Part shown: positions 24,208-35,837 of the stretch, one piece after another
How the letters are laid out: every line of letters begins with the position of its first letter
Position numbering within the stretch: the stretch's first letter is position 1
From: Vitis vinifera
Taxonomy: Eukaryota > Streptophyta > Magnoliopsida > Vitales > Vitaceae
Assembly (NCBI RefSeq): GCF_030704535.1
Contig: NC_081811.1
Coordinates: 4,126,001-4,190,000 of the forward strand
Length of the DNA: 64,000 nt
Reading direction: 5' to 3'
Position numbers and translations under genes: made by a program
Notes under the pieces: model-generated
The model's input: the letters and a program-made list of their open reading frames with translations, nothing else
What the model was told of the DNA's origin: nothing
The model's database searches: none

Positions 24208-25570
24208 TGTTACAACTCAATACCCACTCTAAGGGCATGACGATCACTTCACACCTCAAACCTGAAGGCTTAAAGTGTAACCTGACCCAAACGATTATCT
24301 TGTAACTAGAAGTTACCAATTACCAAATACCTGTTCAGAGTAGCGGAACAAAATTCTAAAATCTTCAAAATTTAACTTTAAAACTAAGCATTCATCAACC
24401 AAAATCCATTATCCAAATAAATTGCAAACTCAAACAATTCAAGTGCTAACAAAATTTTCATAATCTCCAAAATCTCAACTTCAAACTATCATAAAAAAAA
24501 TTAAAAGTTCAATATCTAAATAGCTTCCAAAAACCAAATAATCCAAATGAACATAAACTTATAAGCTAACAAGGTCCAAAAATAGCATCATAAGCAAAAT
24601 CCTAATGATTACCATTCCCCGACCTAAGAGTACTTGAAAAGTAATCAACAAATAGGAATGAGCTCAAAGCCCAATAAGGAACATTAATGCAGTCCATTGA
24701 TCAAATATTTCAAGTTCACTTGCAAAATAGGAGATATTATAACTAATTCTTTTCATAAATCTTTGAGTCGGTTTTGCCAATACATTCAAAACTTTTAACT
24801 GTACACTTTCATTTCTGATTCAAACATTTTCATATCAAATTTAGTCAAAACATTCAAATCATTTATTTACTCTGCTCATCAAACATCAAATAATGTCCAG
24901 TTATGTGGGACTTTTCAAATAGGTGGCAAGCCTCAAATTGTTCTTTTAAGGTGGATGGAACCAAACACTACTAGTATTAGTAACCTTTAACCAAACCCCT
25001 AGAGGTTGGGGTCCAAATCAATTACATTCCTCACCAAGAAATGTAAAGGTCAACTATTATATCCAATTGACAAGGGCTAAAAGTCAAAAGTCAACTATTA
25101 TATTTCGTTGACAAAGGTCAAACAAACCAGAGTCAAGCACTTATATTTCAATTATTCAAATTTTCAAAACATAATATCTCCACATTTCTCTATTGTAAAC
25201 AAAATATAAGGTTCTAAAACATAATTTTCATGCAAAACATATTTGATCCATGCATAAAACGAATAATAACTTAAAACGTTTCCAAATGATGTATATAAAA
25301 TTTGTTTCTAAAAAAAAACAACTGCATTAATTTCTCTTACCTTAAAAGCACTTAGAAGCCTTGAAGAGTTTAGCCCTAATAATCTAACTCCCTCCAAACA
25401 TAACAAAAAGATACTATCATCACAAAATTATTTTCCAACTTTTTAACCAATAATAGTTTAATTAATTAGTTTCCTTTTATTTATTTTATTATATTTTATT
25501 ATTAATTAATTATTATTATTTATTATTAATATTTTCCTAACTTATCCCTAAAAAAAATTTGGGTGTTATA
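24208..25570 (-). repeat. 5' LTR of the gypsy element
   Basis: 1363 bp. Its minus-strand start reads TATAACACCC where the partner has TGTAACGCCC, so the terminal TG itself has mutated. It ends TTGTAACA. Confidence 0.88.
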
Positions 25571-26159
25571 GTAGTAATGATAGACGACAAATAATAGTCT
25601 AGTGGTAGTAAGGTAGTAATAATAATTATCATTATTATATCGTTTCAAATTTTTTAGTAGGTAAGTAAAAAATAATAATAATGTGTAAACCTCTCTTAGG
25701 ACCAATGGTTTTTTTTTTTCTCACCATCCTGGGAGAGCTGAAAGCATTTTTGGAAGAGTGAGGGCCGATTTCCGCAGGAGCCGAGCATGCATGGACGTGG
25801 TGGTTGAGACGTGACTTGCCATGGTGGTAGCAGGGAGCAGGTGGAGGCTGCAAAAGAAAATGGATAGAGCAAGATTTTCGGGGAGCAACTGAAGAGAAAG
25901 AAAATGTGATGGGACTGGAGAAAATGAGGGAACGAAGCTGGGAGAAAAAAGAAACCAAAGAGCTAGCTGGATGGGAGGAAAACTGGGGGGAAAGAAAACT
26001 AGACAATGGGAAGAAAGGAGATGGGAAAGACAGAGTACCGGGGTGAGGATCAGAGGAGTAGCGCCAGTGCCATTTGTTTGGGATTTTGCCAACTGTGAGC
26101 TATTTAAAGAGAGACGCGATTCAAAAGCTTTTCACCAATCGAGCTATGTCCGTACATCA

Positions 26160-26500
26160 ACAGCGTTCGTTTCTTTCGTTGGGTGGATTCTCTTTGCTTC
26201 TGTCTTCTTTCTTTTCATTTGGCAAGAGTTTGATGAATCTGGTGTTGATGGTAGGCCTGTGGCAAAGTCATTGGCCCCAAAGTTAGATGTTTTCTCTAAA
26301 CATATGTCAGCTAATGTTGAGGTCCAAGTGTCAGAGGTAGAAATTAAAAATTTAGTGGTTGCATTTATAACTTTGAAAGGCCTTGAAGGTCTTCTTTTTA
26401 TCATTAGCAGTTCTCTTGGAGCGCATCTCTCGCTTCTTCATTAGGCAATTGGCATTCCTATCTTGTATGACTTTTACAACTATGATGTTGACATAGAAGG
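26160..26500 (+). pseudogene. captured HR-like lesion-inducing protein fragment
   Basis: One frame reads AFVSFVGWILFASVFFLFIW, then QEFDESGVDGRPVAKSLAPK, then FSKHMSANVEVQVSEVEIKN and LKGLEGLLFIISSSLGAHLS, then a stop, then AIGIPILYDFYNYDVD. This is the N-terminal two thirds of the plant HR-like lesion-inducing (HRLI) membrane protein family. The family's start Met codon is ACA here (26160-26162), and the Gln after LLH is TAG (26442-26444). No intron-like gap interrupts the similarity, which suggests capture from a spliced transcript. It lies wholly inside an LTR and is dead as a gene. The family name comes from recognition, not a search. Confidence 0.75.
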
Positions 26501-26519
26501 CTGAAGTACCACCTGCCCT

Positions 26520-27480
26520 TTTTTTATTATTATTATTATTCATGATTTGATATCAAAAATTAACTTCCATATTTGTAATTTTCAAGTTTAATTTTCCAAA
26601 ACTCTATTTTTTAAATTTAATTTTCATAACTTCCATTCCCAAATAATTTTCCAAAGTTTCAATTCCCAAATTTAAGTTTTTTTTTTAAATTCCAATTCTT
26701 AAGTTTAATTTTCAAAACTCTAATTTTCAAATAATTTTTTTAAAAAAATTTCAATTTCTTTCAAAATTAATTTCCAAAATTCCAATTTCCATATTTATTT
26801 ATTTAATCATTATTATTTTTGTTATTATTATTATTTTATTTATTTATCCAATTTTTTTTAAATTCCATTTTTAAATAATTCTTCAAAATTCCAATTTCCA
26901 AATTTAATTTCCAATTTTCGAAATTTCAGTTTTCACATTTGTTTATTATTATTATTATTATTATTTTATCTATTTATTTATTTTTAAAAATTCATCTCTA
27001 AATAATTCTTCAAAATTCCGATTTTCAAATTTAATTTCCAATTTCCAAAATTCCAGTTTTCACATTTGTTTATTATTATTATTATTTTTCGATTTCCGAA
27101 TTTAATTTCCAATTTCTAAAATTCCAATTTTCACATTTATTTATTTATTTATTTATTATTTTATTTTAAAAGAATTTCATCTTTAAATAATTTTCAAAAT
27201 TCTAATTGCTTTCAAAATTTAATTTTCAACATTCTAATTCTTAAATTTAATTTTCAAAATTCCAATTGGCAAATAATTTTCAAATTTCCAATTTCTTTCA
27301 AAATTTAATTTCCAATATTCCAATTTTTAAATTTATTTTTCAAAACCCCAATTTTCAAATAATTTTCAAGACTTCAATTTTCAAATAAATTTCAAAACTC
27401 CAGTTTTCTTTCAAATAGTTTTAATTCCACTCCATTATTCAAATATTTTTTTAATTCACAAATTTTCTTCGATTTTCAAA
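26520..27480 (+). repeat. AT-rich iterated block of the LTR
   Basis: Dozens of degenerate 25-35 base units built on AATTTCCAAAATTCCAATTT and CAAATTTAATTTTCAAAA, with TTATTATTATT tracts between. The same block, in the other orientation, lies at 34380-34780 in the 9.4-kb element, which shows that both are one LTR family. Confidence 0.8.
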
Positions 27481-28151
27481 TAATCTTTCGTTTTCCTTGA
27501 TTTTTTTTTTTAATAAGCATAAAGACAATTTTCATAATTCCAAAACAATGTAATTTGTGGGATTAATTCATGCAATATAAATTGGGCTTTGGTGGGAGCC
27601 CTACATATGATCTCTTCTGATTGTCAATTGCTATGTTTAATGAATATTGTTTGATCTTTGTCTTACTCTTTGATATGCATGTGATAATTTTATATTTGAA
27701 CTAACTTTCTTTCCATGATAGCATACTATTACTTGCTGCCAAGATACACTCTCACTCCCACTTTGCTTATTCTCATATATGATTCTTTTATTATTTGACC
27801 ATTTTGGTATCTATTGATTTCCTAGTTAATTGTCATGTTTGTTTCACCTTATTTTATAGAGACCCGTTTTTAGGGATTTAGAGGGGTGCTACAATCTTTT
27901 TACCGTACCTTCCCAATAAGTAATCTGACCCCCGAACCCGACTCGGTTTTTCACATGCCTATTTTTTCCAAATAAGGAATCACACAGGGTTTTCTTTCTT
28001 ATTTTGTTTTCCCTTTAAAAAAAAATTAAAATCAGTGTGGACTTCAAGTCTTTTTTCTAAAAATCATTCTTTTTTTCACAAAATAAATAAAAAAGGCGAG
28101 TTTGCTATCGAGTGGGAAAGCATCGAGCGAAAATACGGGGTCCACATAACG

Positions 28152-28690
28152 ATATATCATTTCAAATTTTTTTAAGAATAATAATAGTAGTAGTAGGAGT
28201 AGTATATGCTCAATAAAGAGTTAAAATTGTATAATTGAGTGATGATGTATAATATCACCTAGATAATTTTCATTTATTAAAAAATACAAATATAATTTGA
28301 TAGAGAGCATTTTTGTAAAAAAAAAAAAATGCTTTTATTTCATGTTTCTAAAAAAAATGACTATAAGTATGATTCTATAAATTAAACAAGTTTACAATTT
28401 GTACAATTTTTTTATTGGTCATATGTCATTTTAAAAATATTTTATTAATATAATTTGGTAAATTGAAAAATAAGATTAAAAAAAATTAATTAAATATAAT
28501 TTATCTTAATATCAACCGAAATTTAATATGTTCTTACTTATTTATTTAATACAACATAAAAAAAATGTTTGCATTTATTTATTTATTTATATTTTATATA
28601 CATTCTTCCTCGATTTCTGTTATAGTCATATTTTTCATGTTAAATTCATATTATTTTTGCTCATATACAATTTTTATAATTTTATATTTT
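28152..28690. other. AT-rich intergenic DNA
   Basis: The first 50 bases continue the TAG-rich array. The rest is AT-rich without a recognisable gene or element. Confidence 0.5.
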
Positions 28691-29160
28691 TGTCATATAT
28701 TTTTCATATCCCAATAGTACTTAAGTCACATCTTTTGTACCTTAATCACATTGTTCGGTATCAAAGTTACTTTCTTTGTATATTGGTCACAACGTTTATA
28801 TATTAATCACATTCTCTATACCTTGATACCTTAATCACGTTTTTTATACTTTACTCGGATCTTTTTGTACTTAAATTGTTTGAACCCTCATTACATTTTT
28901 TGTACATCGGTTATATTCTAAATACTTTTGTTATGTTTTTGTACCTTAACTATGTTTTTTCATACTTTAGTCACAATTTTTGTATCTTATAATCATAATC
29001 GTATTTGTATACACTGTCACATTGTCCCTACGATTTTATATTTTAATTTCATTTTGCATTTAAGGCATAATTCTCATATTTTAGTACTTTAATCACAATT
29101 TTCATATGTAAAACACTTTCTTTTTTTATTCTTACTCACGTATGTATACCTACTCATATT
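28690..29160 (+). repeat. degenerate minisatellite, about 20-24 bp unit
   Basis: More than fifteen diverged copies of a unit close to TTTTTGTACCTTAATCACA follow each other (for example at 28735, 28811, 28830 and 28932). Copies differ in length and bases, so the array is old. Any open frame here is a by-product. Confidence 0.7.
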
Positions 29161-30242
29161 TTTAGTATGTTTGCCCATTTATTTTATAAAATAATAAAAA
29201 TAAAACAATTTATTTTAGATTACATTTTAATCTTCCTAAGATAATTTCGTGGAGTTTATTATTTTATAATTTTAATTTCATTTTATTATATATTTTGGGT
29301 AGTTTTATTTAGTTATCACTCTTAAGTTTATTCTTTGATTTTTTTTTTTTTAATTATTGGGATATGTTTTTTTTTTTTTCCAATTTTGTTTAGATTTCAT
29401 GGAGAATCAAAATTTTAGGATAAAATTGGATGAAAATAAGGAAAGGTAATAATGCTTTGTATGAGTAATTTTGGTTTAGAGAAAAATAATAATAAGTTTA
29501 AAAAAATCATAAAATGGAAATAAAGAATAATACAATTATTATTTTTTTTGTAATTTCATTATCTCTCCACCCATCAATATTGAAAATTATCCATTACAAA
29601 TTTTTTTGATAAAATGTTTTTTTCTTTTTCTTTTTTTGTCAATATTTTTCACTAAGAAAACAAATTTGAAATCAAACTAGACTTGATACATATGATTTAT
29701 CAAATTTCAAATTTTAAAAATTACTTAAGAATAAAAAAATCGATGCAATTAGTATTAAAAAATCACATAACCCAAAACCGATCTAATTAACTTTAAAAAT
29801 TCATCAAAATTCTTTATGAATGGCTTTGTTGTTTCTTTATACACGATCATAATATTTTACACATTTTTTTCACTATAGAGATAAATTTCAAATTAAGCCC
29901 GACTTAATGCATTTGAATCATTAACAAATTTCAAAGATGTTTTGAAACTCAAATAATGATCCAATTAATATCATAAATTCATAAATAAAAATTAATCTTT
30001 CTTTTTTTGTAATTTTATATATATATATATTGCTGTACAAATAGATTCATAGAACATTTGTTAATGATTTTATGAAATGTTTTTAACCTTTATAATAATT
30101 GAAAATTCTTATTTTTCAAGTATTATAAAAACTAAGAGCACTTTCTAAAATTATTGTCTAACACGCTCTTAGAATTTGTTTATATATGATTTTAGAAAGT
30201 ATTTATAACCTTTTCAATATTTAAAAGATAAAAATTTTTAAG
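29161..30242. other. AT-rich intergenic DNA
   Basis: Very AT-rich sequence with no gene, RNA or clear element borders. Confidence 0.5.
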
Positions 30243-30586
30243 TGTTAAAATAACTAAAAATGCTTTAAAAAATTACTACTAAATGGATTGTTAATACATT
30301 AAATTCATTAACAAGTATATTAATTTTTAAAAATAACATAGAACTCAAAAAATAATAAAATAATTACTATTGCTTCATGGATTAAAAGACTGATTCTATT
30401 GTTTTTCATTAATATGTTAAAATAACTAAAAATGCTTTAAAAAATTACTACTAAATGGATTGTTAATACATTAAATTCATTAACAAGTATATTAATTTTT
30501 AAAAATAACATAGAACTCAAAAAATAATAAAATAATTACTATTGCTTCATGGATTAAAAGACTGATTCTATTGTTTTTCATTAATA
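30243..30586. repeat. exact 172-bp tandem duplication
   Basis: 30243-30414 and 30415-30586 appear identical base for base, including TGCTTTAAAAAATTACTACT and GCTTCATGGATTAAAAGACT. In such fast-drifting DNA this means a very recent duplication, or an assembly repeat. Confidence 0.9.
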
Positions 30587-31465
30587 CAAATAAATTTCAA
30601 ATAAAATAAAATGAGACTCGATATATCAAATTTATTTATAAGTTTAATAAATTTTAAAACTAATTTTAAAATTAAAATAGATTTCATCACTATAAGAAAA
30701 CAATAAACAAAAATGGAAATGTCATGGATTGTGATCTTATGTTTCTCTTTTGTACATAATTATACTTCCCAAATTTTGTTATTAGGTAAATAAATTACAA
30801 ATCAAGTGAGATTATCGATACTTTTAAATTTAGTAATGAATCGAATAATTTTTTTTTTTAAACTTTCGAACTCAAAAAATTGACATTATTAATAATCGAA
30901 GTCTCATAACTGAGCAATTAATGTGTTTATATAAATCATAAAATAAGTCACAACTTTATTATTTTCCTTTGCACACAATTATATTTTCTAAATTTTCTCA
31001 TTTGATAAATAAATTTTAAATCAAGCAAAACTCCACACTTTTAACTTTTATCATGAATGGAATAGTTTTTAAAAAATATTCAGGAATTCAAAATTTTGGG
31101 TAGATATAAAAATTCGAAAATAAATATTAAATATAATGTTTAGCAAATTTTCAAATATTTATTTTTGATAAGAAAATAATGAAAGTTTTTAGCCAATTTC
31201 CAAAATCAATATAGAAGGCTTTGATTGTATATCTTTTTAATAGAATAATTAATAACTAATAATTTTAAAATTAATTGATTAAAAAGGGAGGAAAAGATTA
31301 TAAAATTAATCTATTTCTTTAATAAATTTGAAGAGTAAAATGACATAAACACCCTTCAATATTTCAATTATTTATATATGTGTAGGGTTTGTTTACAAAA
31401 ATTGGGGTGATTCCTTTTAATCAAATATCCCATAATTTTACCGTAGATTAACACCTCCGAAAAGG
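30587..31465. other. AT-rich intergenic DNA
   Basis: AT-rich sequence without gene-like content up to the target site of the foldback element. Confidence 0.5.
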
Positions 31466-31649
31466 TCAAGCTGTAGGACTTTTCTTAATAGTACGGTAAT
31501 TTAAAAAAGTTATGCTTAAATTATTGTAGTAGAAGAAGTTATTACAAATATATGGTAGTTTTTGCCACATAAGAGAGAAGAGATAGGAGAGAGGAGAGAG
31601 GGTGAACGGATAAATTTTTTTAAAACCAAAATCATCTTTTCAAACAAAG

Positions 31650-32465
31650 GGAACTCGTCTCTTGAAGAGACGAGTTCCATGAAAAAACAAATATATATAT
31701 TTTTTAAAAAAAATCATCTTTCAAACAAAGGGAACTCGTCTCTTCAAGAGACGAGTTCCATGAAAAAAAAAATATATATATATATTTTTAAAAATTCCCC
31801 ATTTACTCAAGAGAACTCGTCTCTTCAAGAGACGAGTTCCATGAAAAAAAAAATATTTTTTATTAAAAAAAAAAAAAACAGTTGCTGAATGGAACTCGTC
31901 TCTTGAAGAGACGAGTTCCCATGGGAAAAAAAATATTTTTTATTTAAAAAAAAAATTCCCAAATTTAAAAATTAAAAAAAAAAAAGAAAAAAAACAAAAG
32001 CAATTCCTCCATGGTTTGTTTGAGATAACAAAGTACATAGGTCCTCCTTGAAAAATTTCATGTCCTAAAAATCTAATTTTTGTTTGAAATAATTTTATTT
32101 TTAAGCAGAAAAAGCCGCTTCAATGACATTGAAAATATATTTTTTTAATTTGAGATTTTTTTTTTTTTCACGGGAACTCGTCTCTACGAATTGTCTTGAA
32201 GATTTTTAAAAAAAAAACTAATTTTAGGAACTCGTCTCTTCAAGAGACGAGTTCCCTTGAGGAAATTTTTTTTTTTCTTTTATTTGGGAATTTTTTTTAA
32301 AAAAAATATTTTTTTTCCATGGGAACTCGTCTCTTGAAGAGACGAGTTCCCTTGAGGAATTGATTTTTTTTTTTTTTTTTTTTAATTTGGGATTTTTTTA
32401 AATAAAAAATATATTTAAAAAAAAAAATTTTCCATAAAGAGACGAGTTCCCTTAGGAATTGTTTT

Positions 32466-32508
<43 letters not shown>

Positions 32509-33510
32509 GATTTTTTTAAAAATAAAAAATATATTAAAAAAAATAAAATTTTCCCATGGGAACTCGTCTCTTGAAGAGACGAGTTCCCTTTAGCAAATTT
32601 CTTTTTTTTTTTTTTTAAATTTGGGATTATTTTTTAAATAAAAAATATATTTAAAAAAAAATATTTTTTTCCCCATGGGAACTCATCCCTTTAGGAATTT
32701 TTTTTTTTTAATATATATATATATATATTTTAAAAAAATATTTTTTTACATGGGAACTCGTCTCTTGAAGAGACGAGTTCCCTTGAGGAATTTTTTTTTT
32801 TTTTTTAATTTGGGATTTTTTTTAAATAAAAATTATATTTAAAAAAAAAAATTCCATGGGAACTCGTCTCTTCAAGAGGGAACTGAAGAGACGAGTTCCC
32901 TTTAGGAATTTTTTTAAAAATATATTTTTTTTTTCCATGGTAACTCGTCTCTTGAAGAGACGAGTTCCCTTAAGGAAAATTTTTTTTTTTAGACTTCTGG
33001 CAGGCTGCTATGTAGACACATGCTTGCTGCTTTTGGAACAAAAACTGCAAAGCTTGTAAAATATTATTGATGGAAGACAAAATGCTGATGATTACTTAGA
33101 TATATATATTTTTTTAAAAAAAATTTATTTATTTTTACATGGGAACTCGTCTCTTCAAGAGACGAGTTCCCTTGAGGAATTTTTTTTTTTTTTTCTTAAT
33201 TTGGGATTTTTTTTAAAATAAAAATTATATATATATTTTTTTTAAAAAAAAATTTCCATGGGAACTCGTCTCTTGAAGAGACGAGTTCCCTTTAGCAATT
33301 TTTTTTTTTATTTGGGAATTTTTTTAAAAAAATATTTTTTTTTTACATGGAACTCGTCTTTTGAAGAGACGAGTTTCCTTGAGGAATTTTTTTTTTTTAA
33401 AAAAAAAAATTTTCCATGGGAACACTTTAGCAATTTTTTTTTTATTTGGGAATTTTTAAAAAAAAATATTTTTTTTTACATGGAACTCGTCTTTTGAAGA
33501 GACGAGTTCC
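31650..33510. repeat. array of 29-bp palindromes, left part
   Basis: The unit is a perfect inverted repeat with 14-bp arms, GGAACTCGTCTCTT and AAGAGACGAGTTCC, around a single central G or C. Full or nearly full copies start near 31650, 31731, 31812, 31891, 32227, 32322, 32559, 32753, 32859 (with an insertion), 32939, 33142, 33261, 33350 and 33482. Half copies lie near 32172, 32437 and 32680. Spacers of 50-100 bases are almost pure A and T runs. Each copy would form a tight hairpin. Confidence 0.93.
32988..33110. other. unique insert within the palindrome array
   Basis: About 120 bases of normal complexity (GACTTCTGGCAGGCTGCTAT, CTTGCTGCTTTTGGAACAAA) interrupt the A/T spacers. Its origin is not recognised. 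It could be a captured host fragment, as in Pack-MULEs. Confidence 0.5.
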
Positions 33511-33660
33511 TTTGAGGAATTGTTTTTTTTTTTTTTTTTAATTTGGGAATTTTTTGAAAATATATATATATATATATGTTTTTTAAAAAAATATTTTTTT
33601 TTTCCATGGGAAGAGGAAATTTTTTTTTTTTTTAATTTGGGAATTTTTTTAAAAAGATAT

Positions 33661-35077
33661 TGTGGACCCCGCATTTCGATTGCTCGATGCGTTTCCCACT
33701 CGATGGCGAGCTCGAATTTTAATTTGAAAAATTGATTTATATTGATTATGAAAATGACTTGGAGTGGCCACTTATTTTTGTTTTATTTTTAAAAGGGTAA
33801 ACAAAATAAGAAAGAAAAACCCTAAGTGTGACTCCTTATTTTGGAAAAGGCGGTTTGCGAAAAACCGGATCGGGTTCGGGGGTCAGGTTACTTATCGGGA
33901 AGGTACGGTACAGACCGTAGCACCCCTTTAAGTCCCTAAAGTCGGGTCTCTACTAATAAAATGAAGCAATCATGACAATTGATGAGGGAATCAATGAATA
34001 CTCAAAGCGATCATGCACATGTGAGAATCTAAACATGCATACGGAAAATGACCCGAGCGGGTGTGGATGCGTACCTGGGCAGTGATCCATAAAGCACTAT
34101 CAAGAAGTGAGATTAGTGCACAACTAAAGAATGGTCACATGCATATCATAGAGCAGAATAAATCATGTATGGCAACCGAATCAACCAAACAATCCATCAA
34201 TCATAAAATCTCATATGTTGGGCCCCCACCAAAGCCCAATCTATCTTGCACGAATTAATCTCACAAATTCCATTATTCTGAAATTATGAAAATTGCATTC
34301 GTGCTTATGTAAAACCAAGAAAAACATAAGGTTTGAGAACCGGAGTAGAATTAAAATTGTTCGAGTAAAGACTGGATTTTTTTAAATTTGTTCGAAAATT
34401 GGAGTCTCGAAAATTATTTGGAAATTGAAGTTTTGGGAATTGAATTTAAGAATAGGAATTTTGGAAGTTAAGTTTGAAAGAAATTGAAAAACTTAAAATT
34501 ATTTGAGAAGTAAAAATTGTGAAGCTTAAATTTAAGAATTTAAGTTTTGAAAATTAAATTTAAAAGAAATTGAGATTTTAAAAATTATTTGAGAGTTGGA
34601 ATTTTGAAAATTAAACTTAAGAATTAATTTTAAAAAAAAACTTAAATTTGGGAATTGAAACCTTAGAAAATTACTTGGGAATGAAAGTTATAAAGATTAA
34701 ATTTAGGAAATAAAACTTTAGAAAATTAACAATATGAAAGTTAATTGATATAAAAAAGAATGACAATGATAATAAAAAATGAATAAATAAAAACGTGGTG
34801 GTTGAATGGTTTTACCAAGACAATGTACCCTTTGACCAAAAAAATTGATGGATTAAGAGCATGGCTTTTTGGATTGCATGGGAATAAAGGTGGGCACGTG
34901 TCTTAAGCCAACTTTTGTGTCTTTTCAGCATTCATCCATTTAAAAGGGCCACAAGAGTACATGACTTCTGCTCTAGTTCAGGTTATATAGGCTTTGCAGC
35001 TAGCATACAAGCACTTTGGTGACTTGTGTTCCGAGCTCCCTAGTAGACACCACAATCAGTGCTTGCAGATTATTTTA

Positions 35078-35111
<34 letters not shown>

Positions 35112-35830
35112 TTAGTGTTCACCACTGAAAATATCAATAGTAGGTACATAAAAGTCTTTCCAAAACCTGTCTGAGCATGAAGTATGCAATCACGAATAGA
35201 AAAAAGAATTGAGCAGTTGGAAGATAAGCCATTAGACTCACAGAAATGAAGAAGGAACCGAGCCATTTACAAGAGTAAAAATCAAGGACAGTAGAGAGAA
35301 CAAAAACAGAACATGTATATAAGAGAGAGAGAAAAAAATAAAAATAAAAGAAACATCATCTCCAAAAATCAAAGCAGTTATGGATCTTTGCCCAAAATAT
35401 TCCAGAATAGAGAAATGCATAAATAAACTTCAAAAGTCAAGAGGAACCCATGAACAGCGGGAAACAAGGGAGAACCTTTCATAACGGAAAGCGTAAAGCG
35501 GATTCAAAAAAAAATACCTGGACTCAGAAAATGGTGGTAAATGGACCCTTCACCACCTACCTCAGCCTGCTCTCTGTTTCTCTCTTTCCTCCAGATTTTT
35601 TTTCTTTAAAAAAAAACCGACTTCTCCCTCCCGCTCACTCAAGCTCTCCTCCAGCTATCCTCTCTAAAAAAAACCAGCTCCAGCTATCTTCCTCTCCAGC
35701 CAGCTTTCTATTTTCTTCCCCTGCGTCCCCTTCTCCTGTCACTTTTTTTTTTTTTTAAAACCCCTCTCGCTCCAGCTCCCTTCCTGCCCTTTCTCCCTCT
35801 CCCGATCCGGAAAGCTAGCACCTGCTCTCC
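33661..35830 (-). repeat. 3' LTR of the 9.4-kb element, carrying a helicase fragment
   Basis: On the minus strand the order is GA-rich block (35830-35560), DEAD-box helicase fragment (35215-34815), AT-rich iterated block (34780-34380), and the conserved U5 part ending CGAAATGCGGGGTCCACA at 33661. This is the same order as in the solo LTR at 25684-28146. The upstream (U3) border is uncertain. Confidence 0.65.
34815..35215 (-). pseudogene. captured DEAD-box RNA helicase fragment (RH58-like)
   Basis: Minus-strand frames read RDCILHAQTGFGKTFMYLLL then IFSVVN, which contains helicase motif I (A-x-T-G-x-G-K-T). After an expanded (ATA)n tract comes LQALIVVSTRELGTQVTKV with motif Ia (normally PTRELG). 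Then, after a frameshift, come MLAAKPI, ELEQKSC and MLKRHKSWLK. The order and wording match the N-terminal half of chloroplast RH58-type helicases. Stops and frameshifts make it non-functional. No ordinary intron separates motif I from Ia; the trinucleotide tract replaces a few residues. The identification is by recognition and could be another close DEAD-box member. Confidence 0.75.
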
Positions 35831-35837
35831 ATCCTGA

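Larger units (their letters stand above)
18197..25570 (-). mobile_element. decayed Ty3/gypsy chromovirus
   Basis: A complete 7.4-kb LTR retrotransposon on the minus strand. Two direct LTRs (18197-19513 and 24208-25570) end in TG/CA or decayed versions, and a perfect 5-bp target duplication GTAGT flanks them (18192-18196, 25571-25575). A tRNA-iMet-type primer site follows the 5' LTR. Gag, protease, reverse transcriptase, RNase H, integrase and a chromodomain-like tail occur in the Ty3/gypsy order; the tail points to the Tekay/Del branch. The coding part has many stops and several frameshifts. By eye the LTRs differ by about 5% in the first 230 bases, so this is an old, inactive copy. Confidence 0.92.
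25684..28146 (+). mobile_element. 2.46-kb solo LTR carrying a host-gene fragment
   Basis: Starts TGTAAACCTC and ends GGGGTCCACA, an imperfect terminal inverted repeat. It is flanked by TAATG (25679-25683) and TAACG (28147-28151), a 5-bp target duplication with one transition. The last 300 bases match the LTR of the 9.4-kb element at 33661-43098 (GAGACCCG...GGGGTGCTAC, CCGTACCTTCCC, CCCCCGAACCCGA, ATCGAGTGGGAAA). Order inside: GA-rich block (25840-26045), fragment of an HRLI gene (26160-26500), AT-rich iterated block (26520-27480), conserved 3' part. No internal region or second LTR is present, so LTR-LTR recombination removed them. Confidence 0.8.

Noticed and set aside
25971..26159. N-terminal part of a 157-codon open frame before the HRLI similarity
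   Set aside because: Similarity to the HRLI family begins at 26160; the upstream part is GA-rich LTR sequence and shows no domain.
31562..31888. A 108-codon open frame with repeated GNSSLEETSSMKK-type peptides
   Set aside because: It is a reading of the palindrome array and A-runs; the repeats are in the DNA, and no codon-like conservation is seen.
31650..33510. Regularly spaced palindromes as a CRISPR-like array
   Set aside because: The spacers are A/T runs, not unique sequences, the DNA is nuclear plant DNA, and TIRs plus a target duplication show a transposon.
34980..35000. GGTTATATAGG as the TATA box of the 9.4-kb element's LTR
   Set aside because: The bases fall inside the helicase-derived reading frame (AAKPI), so the match is better explained by the captured gene fragment.
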